Below the pieces are notes generated by a model that saw only the letters and a program-made list of their open reading frames with translations, was not told the DNA's origin and did not search any database. Shown here in pieces: positions 53,747 through 64,000 of a stretch of DNA of 64,000 nt (its first letter is position 1; every line of letters starts with the position of its first letter). The DNA is taken from assembly GCF_000189635.1 (NCBI RefSeq), contig NW_002476246.1, positions 868,001-932,000 of the forward strand, in the 5' to 3' direction. This stretch comes from Tetrahymena thermophila SB210. Its lineage: Eukaryota > Ciliophora > Oligohymenophorea > Hymenostomatida > Tetrahymenidae. A program made the translations under genes and the position numbers.

Positions 53747-54407
53747 ACTATAGTTTTATTTAGTACATAACCAAATCAACAAAAAATCAAGCAAGCAAGC
53801 AAGTAAGCAAGTAAAAATAAATAAATAATAATAAGTAAGCAAACAAATAGATATAGATATTTTATCATTTTTAATTTGTTTGTTTAATATATTGTAGAAA
53901 GGATTTTTAAAAAATTGAAATAACTAAAAATATAAATAAATTCAATCAATACTATACAAACAAACAGTTTTGAAATAAAAGCAATTAGATTATTTAATGA
54001 AGGAATGAATAAATGAAACATAAGATTTATATAAATTAAAGAATTAAATTAAATATGAGTCATATAAATAACAAAATTTTATTATAAATAACATTTTATC
54101 TATTTTTCTATCTATCTCTTTACATACATACATGTAAAATACTTTAATTTCGAATATAAAATTTAAATATCTCATTTGTTTATTTTGTTTTATCATTCAA
54201 CTAATCAAAATCAATCATTTAGTAAATTAAATGTTAATCAACCACAAAATTTTTTAAAGTGCTTCAATAATAACTTTGCAGACTATAAATAAATAAATTG
54301 ATGTTAAAAACTAATAATTAAATAAATACTTCAATTTTTTTTGCCTATAATTTAAAAATCTTATTTAATTAGTAATCTAAAAGATTTATCATTTTTTTTA
54401 ATAAGCT
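53747..54407. other. intergenic spacer
   Basis: AT-rich, with (CAAG) and AAAT tetranucleotide repeats near 53780-53830; nothing else recognisable. Confidence 0.55.
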
Positions 54408-55127
54408 ATGAGTCATATTTAAATGAATTAAAATGAATCTAATTAAAAGAAAAATATGAAAATATCAATTATGATATGCGGCAACTAAGCAGTAGGAAAA
54501 ACTTCAATAATTGGATATTATATCAATGGTTCCTTTAAAAATAAGTATAATGTTACCCCATAGTGTGAATATAGCATAAAAAATGAAACCATTGATTAAG
54601 AAAATGTTAATGTTTAAATGATAGATGCACCTGGAATGCTAAATGTAATTGATATAACAAGACAACAAATTAGGTCAGCTGATGGATATATATTTGTTTA
54701 TGATATTTATGATCACGAATCATTTAAGAATATTGATATATGGGTATAATAGATCTAATAACATAAGAGTGAGTTCGAAAAGTGTAAGTGCTTGCTAATT
54801 GGAAATAAGGTAGATACAAGGAAAAATCCTTCTGAAGGTATTAGCTATGAAAAAGGTTAGGAGAAAGCAAAAAACTTTAATATGAATTTCTTTGAAACAT
54901 CAGCTAAAGAAGGAACAAGTATAGTAAGTGCTATTAGAGGTTTAGCAATTAATATTTATCACTAAAAAAAGGATTGTATTTTAAAGTAATAGAATATCTT
55001 ACAGGAGTAATAAAAAATATCAGGGAGCTCAAATGATTTAAATATTGATGAAAAATTCTTACTCAATAATAGTAGAAATCGATAGCCTAAAAAAAATTGT
55101 TGGTAGAAATTTAAATCTTGTTTTTGA
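54408..55127 (+). CDS. Ras/Rab-like small GTPase with variant G3 motif
   Basis: Intronless frame of 720 nt (239 residues), ATG at 54408 and TGA at 55125-55127; a second in-frame ATG (residue 17) is just before the G domain. The fold is clear: P-loop GNQAVGKTS (25-33), G4 GNKVD (132-136), G5 ETSAKEG. The G3 motif reads DAPGML (73-78) where Ras and Rab have DTAGQE, so the catalytic glutamine is a methionine and the Thr and Ala are exchanged for Ala and Pro. The switch I region (KYNVTPQCEY) carries Thr50, which could coordinate Mg. The C-terminus is Asn/Gln/Lys-rich and ends KNCWQKFKSCF, with cysteines but no CAAX or double-Cys box, so prenylation is doubtful. It probably binds GTP but hydrolyses it slowly. 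Role unknown; Rab-like by sequence. Confidence 0.85.
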
Positions 55128-55913
55128 ATATGATATCTACAGCAACAAACTAAAACAATATTTTTTGAATTTTTAAAAACATAAATACATGCATGCTTAA
55201 TTAACTGTTATGACTCTTAAGTAATTTAATTTTGTAAGAGAAATTAAATAAAGGTGACTTGTTTATTTGTTAACTTGCTAGAATATAAAACTATTTTTAA
55301 AATAATTAATTAAATGTATTTATATTGTTTATTATTTTTTTAAAAGCGAAAATAAAATCAATTTTAAATTTTAAAAATAAAGAGTGATATTTATTAAAAA
55401 GCAAATATTGAATTAACTAAAAACTATTTTATTATATTTTATCAAATATTCTTTTTATCTATTATTAATGTAATTATTCTTTAAAAATAAATACAATATA
55501 TTACATAAAATTGAATATATGGATATATTCTAATTAAAATATTTAGCATATTGAATACAATATGATCTTGAGAGAAAGACTCGTTTAGTAATTATTTAAA
55601 ATAAATGCAATTTTCATATAAGTATTTTATTTATGACGAATTGTATCAAAATGTAGAAAGAAAAAGAAAATATAATTTTGATAAAAATATAATAGAAATA
55701 TTATTTAGATTAGTTTATTTTATATTTTTATTTTATTTGAAGTTGAATTATTTATTAATTAATTATTTCTATCAAAATAAATGTTTGTTTTGATTGATAT
55801 TTAATACTTATTGATTTGATTAAATTCGCAAAATTTTAAGATTTTTTTAGTACAAAGTCATCAATCAGTATTAAAATTTACAGTAAAATAAAATTACAAA
55901 AAAAGCGTAATAG
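55128..55913. other. intergenic spacer
   Basis: AT-rich spacer before the U2SURP gene. A 62-codon frame at 55605-55793 uses no TAA/TAG Gln and is Phe/Tyr/Ile/Lys-rich, as random AT DNA would be; not called. Confidence 0.55.
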
Positions 55914-58900
55914 ATGAAGCAAACTTGCGTTGTTCCTGGTGGAAAACCAGCTTAAGCTAAAGTAGAAATTTGGAAATTCTCAAAAATATAGCATTTTACT
56001 AGTTGAATAGATCACTAAATATTTCATTTATAAAAATAGTTTGATATGGAAACGAAAAAAATTTTAGAAAGCTATGAGAGAGAATTTGGTTGCGACGAAA
56101 CAGATTTTAAGCCTAAAACTTAGCAGCCACCTCTATTTATTAGGGGAGGAGTTCAAGGATCAGATGTAAGAATTAAATTGGCAATTTAAAAAAAGAAAAA
56201 AAGAAAAATGTTTATTATTTTGTTCAAACAAAATCATTTTTATTTAATAATATTAGAACAAAGTCACAGAGAATGTTGAAAAAGGGTCTTTTTATACACC
56301 AAGCACTGTAGAAAGTTTAAAAAAAATATTAAAATTTTATTAAAAGCAATTGATTAATTAAAGATGGTGATCAAGCATTAGAGAACATTAAAAAGCTAAT
56401 GCTTATTTATTTATTTGCCAATCTTAATTTAACAATTTATCAATTAACAAATAATATTTATCCTCAGCAATTTGTTTGTGAATCAATCAATTAAAACTTC
56501 AACGCAACATTAAAATTTTAAAGCAGCTATAAAAGTAAGCCGAAAATGAAGAACTTAATATGGTCAATGAAGAAGAACTCAATCCTTATCTTAAGTACGA
56601 AAATATGAGCATGAGTATGAAGAAAAGTAATTATTGATCAATTTATTCATTCATTCAATTTGTTTGTTTTTATTGTTAGTCATTCAATATTGTTAAATAT
56701 TTTAAAAATGTAGATGAAAAGACTAAAAACTAAGTAGACGAGTTCTTTTCTCATCTGAAAAACAAGAACGTAAACAATTATTTTACATTGCCATTTCTAC
56801 CAAAATTAAGAAAATAACATTCAACAAATTTTGTTTAAACCCTTTAAAAATAGTAAAACCCAATGTAGTTGCAATCGAGGTCTAAATCTTCTACTAAGCC
56901 TGAATAGAGTAAATTTTTGCTAATTTACTATCAATATTAATTTATTAAATAATTATGTCTAGAAATGCCTATTGTCAAAGAAATGGAAAAAAGAGATTTA
57001 TTTAAAGAGTCTGCATACGATTCAATTGACAATGTCAAAAGATATTAGTCTCATGTGTTTACAGACAAGAGTATCCCAACTCTCTGCTTATGTAAATAAA
57101 TACCCACTCATATTTAAAATTAATCTATTTGCTTAAGTAATTTTATCTAAAACCATTAGAAAACCTAGAGCTTGAAGAGGATGAGACTTATCTCCTTCAA
57201 ATATTTTAAAAGTATGGCAAGATAAAATTTATTAAAAGAAGAGCAATCTACTTCCCTGAATAACTTGTAAGTATTTCATAAAATTATTTATAATTTAAAA
57301 TTTTTATTTTGAGTTGAATGTAAATATGTAAAATTCTATTCAAAATCCTAAAAATCAAAATTATTTTAATTGAAAACGAAAGAAATATTAACTCAAATTG
57401 AATTTTTTATTTTTAAAATTAAAATTATTCTTATCAATTTTAAATAAATAAAAAAATAATTTATTTTTCTTTTAAAATTCAAAAAATAATAAACAAACAC
57501 TCATAATTAATTTATTATTTTTGGAAAGAGATTTACTTGAATAAAAATAGTATTTTCTATTTACTTAAACTAGCTACCGATTTATTTGCTATAATATTTA
57601 ATTTTAATTTTAATTAAAATGTTAATTTAAAAAATTAAAAATTACTTTTTATTTTCTAATAAATATTTCCTAAAAATCAAGAAGTGAAAATATATTTTAC
57701 TCAAATTTCAAAATTTTTTTAATTTTTAATAAAGTATTTACAAAGTTTCTTTATTTTTAAATTAATTTTTAAATGTTAATAAAAATAGGAAGCTGAAATT
57801 CTTGCATATATTTCATACGAAGATTTATCTTCAGCTAAAGCTGCAATGGAAGGAGTACTTTAGGCAAATCCTCAATTAAAATTTACAGTGAGGTATAAAA
57901 AGCATTTTATTTAATTTAGGATTGATGTTTAAATTTTTTATTATACTTTTAGATACGGCTACGAACCAGAAAGCGAGCTTGGAGATCTTTACAAGGTAAA
58001 TATTATTTGAGTTTAAATAAAATGTATTTTTTGACATACATTTAATATTAAAATTAAAATTTATAAAATTAGATGCTAGCTCATCAATATCAACAGTTTT
58101 AATTTGAATTTAAAATTTAATTCAAATGATTAATTAATATTCAAATGATATTAAAGAACTTCCAATTTTGAAGCTGACTCAAATACAAGATTCAATGAAC
58201 AACTTAGCAAAATTTCAGTATTCCAATATCCCGAGTAAGGAGAAGAAAAGATCATTCACATTGAGCCTCCAAAAAATGAATTTATACGTAAATTAGTAGA
58301 CAAAACAGCTAAATATGTTATTCAAGTAAATAAAACTTTTTTATAATGCTTAGAAATTATATTTAATGATTTTATTTATTATTTAGGAGGGATTTTGGTT
58401 TGAAGAAAAGCTTAAAGAATCTGAGAAAAAGAATAAAGAATTTGCATTTGTTTTCATTGTAAATATAAAATATTTTTTTTTAATACATGTTTGCCATAAT
58501 TTTATTTAAATTTAAAAAGAACAATTGCTACGAGCACCAGTATTATAAATGGAGACTTTATTCACAATCATAGGGCGATGATGAAAAATCCTGGAGTATG
58601 GACCCATTTAAACTATCTACAAATGGACCTATTTTCTATCCACCCTATACAGAAGAGTATTTATTTCATTAAGATATATTATTTATTGTTTTATATAATT
58701 ATTTAAACATCAAAATTTATCCAAAAAGTGTTATATAATATTTTTATTAAGAAGTTAAAAAACTTATTGAGGTAAATTTCATAAAAAATTATTTTTTTAG
58801 CAGCTTGATAAATTAATTAAGAATCTAAATAATCTAAAAAATAACTGAAATTATTCATCAATTAAATTAGCTTGTATGGATTATTATGGTAGAAAATAAC

Positions 58901-61900
58901 CAAAAAATAAATAAAAATTACTAATTTATTAACTAAATAATATTAAAATAGTTTAAATTATTTATTTAATAAGTTTCAAAATCAAAAATTATAAAATAAT
59001 TGTTAAATCAGTACAACTGAATTAGGTTATTAAAATTTGAATTAGAATTGTTTAAAAATTATAAGATAAATTAAAAATTTACAAAAATATTATAGGTGAT
59101 TGCTAAAATTAATAAATAAATAAATAAATAAATAAATAAAAATAGTTTAAATTACTAACTAATATTTATCATCACAATACCAAACTAAAATAGAGTTTAT
59201 TATTTTTATAAAATATTTAAAAAAGATAAAAATTATTTAAATTATTATTATTTTTATTCACATAAGTCACTGCTTGATTTTTATTGTAAAGATATAAATT
59301 TTAAGAGATATGATAAGATGAATGACAAAAATTTATATTTATTCAAGTAAAGATAAGCAAGCAAAGAATAACATAAAATAAATGAAAGAAAATTACTAAA
59401 TCTCTTTTAATAAGTTGCCTTATTTATTAATAATAAAATAATTTAAATAGGATGTAGAAAGAAAGAGAAAAAAGGATATCTAAAAGAACCCCGTAAGGTC
59501 TATCTCCTATTCCTTTTAAGGAAAGAGATGAACTAGAACAAACTTTGAGATAGCTGAGCTGTTTAAAGACGTCAATTGCAGATGCTATGATTTTAGTTAT
59601 GGATCTACATAATTCTGCTGCAGATGTAGTAAATACTATCTACTAAGCTTGTCTATGCATGAAAAATAACATGAATTAAATGGTAAATTAGTTATTTAAA
59701 GGTTACAGTTGTAATTTTATTGGACGAACAATAAATAATTAAGCAAATTTAAGGCAAGATTGTTAATACGAAATAATAGAATGCAATTAATTAGAAATTG
59801 TGTTGTTAACCTATCAAAAATTAATTAGCAATAATAATCCAATATTTTTGTAGATAATTATATCATTATTTGATAGAAAAAAAACTTATATTAATTAATT
59901 AATTCAGTATTTATTCTTTACAACTTTTTCAGTGTAAAACATTAAAGTGTATTTATTGGTTGATTCTCCTAAGCAATATTTAAAAACAATCAATAATCGA
60001 CCTTTTAATTAATCAATTTCAAATTTATTAATTTTCTCACTTACTTACTTACTGAATTACATATAGATTGCTTTGGTTTATTTGATTTCTGATGTCTTGC
60101 ATAACAGTTTTTAGATTGTCTGGTAATTTCGTTTGTATCTTGAATGGGCTCTGCCAGATATTTTGGAGGTTCTAAATTACACTTACAGATATAATTTAGA
60201 GAGAGATGCAATTGGGGCACAAAACTTTAAAGAGAAAGTACTTCGTGTTTTGCAGGTGTGGAATGACTGGGCTAATTTCGATTCGAATTATATGAATGGG
60301 TTGGAGATTATCTTTAATTCTGAGCCTTTAGATTTTATTTTGCACAAAATGAACTCAGTTACAAATCATATAACCTTTAGATTGTAAGTTTATTGGGAGT
60401 AAATTTAATAGATACCTTATGATAAGGTAATTATTTACATATTCATGAAAAATTTTCTATAAAAATATTCCAATTATAAATAATCTTTGATTATTTATTA
60501 CTTTGAGTCATTAAGCTAAACTAGGAAATTTGATTTTAGTTTAATCGATTATTTTAATTAAGTTAGAAAGAGAGTCTCACAATCAAGGTGTAAGCTCAAG
60601 GGGTAGTATCAGATAAATATTCAACCGCTTAATAGTTATTGAGTACTACAGACTTTAAAGACAGCTAAAAGGGAATAGTGAGGATATTCAAAAATTTAGC
60701 AAGGAAGAAGCAATTTAGCAGATGCAACGCTTCAACAAGAACGTCATCAATACAGTTGACCATGATTATATGAAAAAGGAGTTAGTTGAAGAGTGGACAA
60801 ATATTGGTCTCTCTTTGCTAATTTACATTCAAGACAAAAATAAATTTATTGATGAAAACGACATCGATGGATAGCCAATAACAGAATTTGATGAAATCTT
60901 CTTAGAAATAAAAAATATTTCAAAACCTCAAGAGCCTGAAGTGTCTAATGATATATTTTAGATCATAGAGGAGGAGAAAGGTGAAGAATACAAGGAATCA
61001 GAAATAAACGGTATTCCATTAACAGCAGAAGAAATCAAAAATATTTAAAATAATACCTACTAAGTCATTTCTGAATTTGAAATATCATTCCTCACAAAAC
61101 CCATACCAGCCTAAAGAGTGCACACAACGCCACTGCAACAAGCATCTTCCAGCTCTTCCAAAAAGCTCTAATCACAAGTAAAAATTATAAATTTGTAAGT
61201 AATTTTCATGTATCCTATGTAGATACGAATCTGTAATTTAAAAAATAGCAATATTCAAAAATTTACTGCCAATAAATAGAAAAGAAATTTTAAATTAGAT
61301 TGTTTAATAAATTGAATGTGTAAACTTTACTTTTAAAAAAATTGATATTGATATGTAAGTACTGTTTTTCAAGAAAGGCTAAATTAAAAATTTACTTAAT
61401 AAATCAAAACATAACTTAAGATTACAAATTTCGAAAGTAGCAAGTAAAAATTTTTTAGTGGTTTACACATTAATAAAATAAAAGATATTTTCAACCCATC
61501 AATTTTATTTTAATTAATTAGCTAACTAGCTAGTTAAATTATTCATTTACTTTTACATTAAAATATTATTAATTATATTTATAGAACCAAGAGGATGAAA
61601 GAAAGACCTAGCCAAAAACTACTTAATAGCAGTAATCTTCAAGTACAGCACCTATATAGATTGGATAAAAATATCAAAAGATGAACGTTCCCTCTATTAG
61701 CTCTTATAAGTAAGAAAAATCAAACATTTATTCTTAGTCAGCTGCAGGTTTCGCCAGACTTAGAGGAAATAGCAAACGTAATGAGTCTAGTTCATCTTCT
61801 AGCTCAAGAAGTAGAAGCAGAGGTAGAAAATAATCAACAAAAGACAATAAAAAGGATAGTAGAAGCAGATCAAAATCCTCCAGAAAAAGTTCTAAAAATT

Positions 61901-62116
61901 TAAAAAAGGGAGACAGAAAAGGAAAGTATTCTTCAAGTTCCAGCTCTTCATCTTCATCTTCGTCATCGTCTTCCTCTTCTTCTTCTAGATCTAATTCTAA
62001 AGACTCCAAAAATAAAGTAATTTAATTTGTACTTTCTTCACTAATTAATAATTAAATAAATACTATTTAAACAGAGAAGAAAAAGTTAATATGATAAAAA
62101 CTAAAAGAAGAGATGA
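55914..62116 (+). CDS. U2SURP: U2 snRNP-associated SURP-domain protein (U2SURP/SR140)
   Basis: Eighteen exons: 55914-55961, 56040-56165, 56257-56307, 56524-56626, 56714-56908, 56963-57091, 57160-57266, 57789-57892, 57953-57995, 58073-58095, 58157-58325, 58387-58458, 58520-58656, 59451-59682, 60067-60426, 60563-61177, 61585-62016 and 62075-62116 (2,988 nt, 995 residues; every junction is in phase). Domain order matches SR140. An RRM (about 212-295) has RNP2 TLCLQNL and RNP1-like EILAYISYE. A SURP module (about 340-405) has EFIRKLVDKTAKYVIQEG and YEHQYYKWRLYS. A CID (about 455-605) has LSCLKTSIADAMILVMD, SDVLHNSF and VLRVLQVWNDWANF. An acidic linker precedes a Ser/Arg-rich tail (RSRSRGRK, a Ser run, ARS-type repeats). 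The human protein associates with the 17S U2 snRNP in splicing. Exon 10 is only 23 nt. I did not find a cwf21 motif. Confidence 0.92.
59111..59140. repeat. AAAT tetranucleotide repeat in an intron
   Basis: About seven AAAT units within the 794-bp intron 13 of the U2SURP gene. Similar short AAAT tracts are scattered over the window (e.g. 12261-12284, 23283-23310, 39128-39150). Confidence 0.85.
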
Positions 62117-63093
62117 AAAATATCTGCTAAAAAATTGAGAAAAACAACAAATTTTTATTTATAAGTAGAATTTTTCTAATTTAAAGTATGTTTTTCTTGT
62201 GAAGCATATTAATCCATTATTTGTAATTAGTAATTATCAAAATCATTGGTGTTAATTAACTTCATTTATTACCACCAGTCTTAATTTACTGATAACATTT
62301 ACAAGAATATTAAATTTTTCAAGAAAAAAAACTTTAGAAATTTAAGTTGGAAAATTTAAATTTAATTGATTTTTAATCAAAAACAAAACTATTTTTTGAA
62401 ATCTATTTTATATTGAATAAAAAAGAAATTTTGATAAATATTTGTTTTAAATTAAAAGTGAATTATTATAATAATAACATAACTTCTTCTTTAATGAGAT
62501 ATTTTATTTAACAGAGTTTATTTTTATTAAAAAATAATAAATTCATATTTTTGGATTATAATTAAATACTTCTTTTAATTCTTTAAATATTTTAAGTAAA
62601 AAAATTTATTTTTTTGAAAATGATTGATTTTAAAAGCTTATTTTCATATTTTTTGGATTCAAATATATAAATATTTCATTAATATTTTAGTAAAAGCATA
62701 ATAAATAATTGTTTTTATATTTTTTTGGTTTTTCTTCTAACTATTTCTCTATTTGGGTTTGATTAGTAAAATAATTCCATTTTTACTGTTTTAAACACTG
62801 TAAAATATTTATCAGACAAAGAATCGATAAAGATTTAGTTGAATTTTTAAAAAATTTAAAGAAATTATTGAATTTTTAAATGTTAAGAAAAAATTTGAAC
62901 AGTTATTAAAGCAAAAAAGATAATAATAATAATTACAAAATAATATAGAAAAATTATAAGCAATTAGAAAATTATACAATATTATATTATTTATTTCAGA
63001 CTAGCTTAAAAAACTATTTTAACTGTTCTCACAAAAAAGGCAAACAAGCAAGCAGACATAAAATTAAAGAAAAAGGAAATAAAGTTTATAATT
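62117..63093. other. intergenic spacer
   Basis: Nearly 1 kb of AT-rich DNA between two plus-strand genes. No frame or repeat of note apart from homopolymer A/T runs. Confidence 0.6.
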
Positions 63094-64000
63094 ATGGCTA
63101 CATTTGAAGAAGAAGTTAAAAAAGCTTGTGAAAATTGCAAGCAATTGTTCCCTGAAAGCAAAGTTTAATTGCATGAAGCATATTGCTTAAGAAATATCAG
63201 AAAATGTCCAAACTGTGAATAGTATGTTGATAAAAGAGAAATGGAAGAACATCAAGAGGAGTTCCATAAGCAAGTAACATGTGAAAAATGTGGAAAAGCA
63301 GTAGAAAACCAGACTTTAATGCAGAAACACATTGAAACTTAGTGTTAACTAAGACCTCGCGAGTGTCGCTACTGCAATGTGTTATTTCCAGTTTAAGAAT
63401 TTGAATAGCACGAATATACTTGCGGCTGCCGTACAAAGGTTTGTGGCTTATGCAAAAAAAACATTTTAATGAGGGATTATGAAAATCACATGGATACATG
63501 CGTCGGAATAGTAGAAGAAGATAAAAAACCTGAGAAAATAGAAACAAAACCAAAAGCATCATTACCATACAATAACTAGTAATCATCACAGAATGCTTAA
63601 CAGAATAAGCCAATAAATTAGAGTGTTCCTAGTGCAATGCCCAAAAATAGTATTAATTAGATTATCAGAAATGAAAGAGAATAAAATAAAGTTGATCAAG
63701 AGCAGCAATATGCAGGTTTGAAGAAAAAAAAAGAAGAAGAGGATGAAAGAGCTTAAATAAAGAATTAATATTAGAAAGAGAGTTTAAGTAAACCAAGCAG
63801 CATGCCATACCAGGCTTCTTCTTAAAATTAAATTTAACAATAATAGTAATAATAAAAGTTATCTTAGCCTCCATCACAGTCTTCAAAAACTAATATTTAG
63901 TCATAGTAGCAATAACGTAATCCTATTCCAACAAATAATTAAGCTTTGAATAACTTAGAAAAAAATAAAATTCCAAATGAGCCTAAACCTTAACTTATTT
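63094..64000 (+). CDS. TRAF-type zinc-finger protein (TRAFD1/XAF1-like), 3' end beyond window
   Basis: ATG at 63094, frame open to the end of the window (302 codons, no intron so far). It starts MATFEEEVKKACENCKQLFP. Residues 10-150 hold successive C2HC-type units: CENCKQLFP...HEAYC, CPNCEQYVD...HQEEFH, CEKCGKAVE...HIETQC, CRYCNVLFP...HEYTC, CGLCKKNIL...HMDTC. This regular Cys-Cys-His-Cys spacing is that of TRAF-like zinc fingers in TRAFD1 and XAF1; in protists such proteins are uncharacterised and the immune role of the animal proteins cannot be transferred. After residue 150 the chain is K/E/Q-rich with poly-Gln tracts built from mixed TAA, TAG and CAA codons, probably disordered. The true C-terminus lies outside the window. 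Confidence 0.85.

Noticed and set aside
55605..55793. 62-codon plus-strand frame ending in TGA
   Set aside because: Almost only F, Y, I, L, K and N; no TAA/TAG Gln codons and no recognisable feature, as expected by chance in AT-rich DNA.
61734..62009. Highly acidic Glu/Asp/Leu-rich frame on the minus strand
   Set aside because: It is the antisense of the Ser/Arg-rich tail of the U2SURP gene.
63197..63613. 138-codon minus-strand frame
   Set aside because: Antisense of the TRAF-type zinc-finger gene; the plus strand encodes regular C2HC fingers.

Overview
This window looks like macronuclear DNA of a ciliate, most likely Tetrahymena or a close relative. It is extremely AT-rich, and every recognisable gene stays open only if TAA and TAG are read as glutamine, with TGA as the sole stop. 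Genes are broken by AT-rich GT...AG introns of about 40 to 1,165 bases, unlike the roughly 25-base introns of Paramecium. I re-read both strands with that code, placed introns by reading-frame phase and splice sites, and checked that the exon sums are multiples of three.

Layout: a possible small gene end (311-601, +) is followed by a ~190-bp tandem duplication. A 1,889-residue cysteine-containing surface protein gene runs on the minus strand (1173-8673). Next are a 39-codon mini-ORF (9368-9487, +), a small helical protein (9818-10360, -), a 1,683-residue NT-C2/coiled-coil protein (11711-18461, +), a 55-codon mini-ORF (18846-19013, +) and a CDC14 phosphatase in nine exons (20404-23234, +). A 124-bp element resembling a hAT-type miniature transposon sits at 24337-24460. 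A 5-kb uninterrupted kinase-TPR gene follows (25040-30028, -), then a MORN-repeat protein (30812-32715, +), an AGC kinase (34477-37611, -), a protein with a possible FHA-like segment (40776-42728, +), a Q/N-rich protein with SHIPPO-like motifs (44184-46928, +), an mRNA cap guanine-N7 methyltransferase (47935-49635, -), a probably N-myristoylated protein (51439-53746, +), a Ras/Rab-like GTPase with an altered G3 box (54408-55127, +), a U2SURP/SR140 splicing factor in 18 exons (55914-62116, +) and the start of a TRAF-type zinc-finger protein (63094-end, +).

The genes are unrelated housekeeping, signalling and possibly ciliary functions with no operon-like grouping. Spacers of 0.3-3 kb are AT-rich and carry simple repeats. 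I see no rRNA, tRNA, CRISPR array or autonomous transposon. The most unusual non-genic item is the hAT-like miniature element with its poly-C tract, which stands out in such AT-rich DNA.
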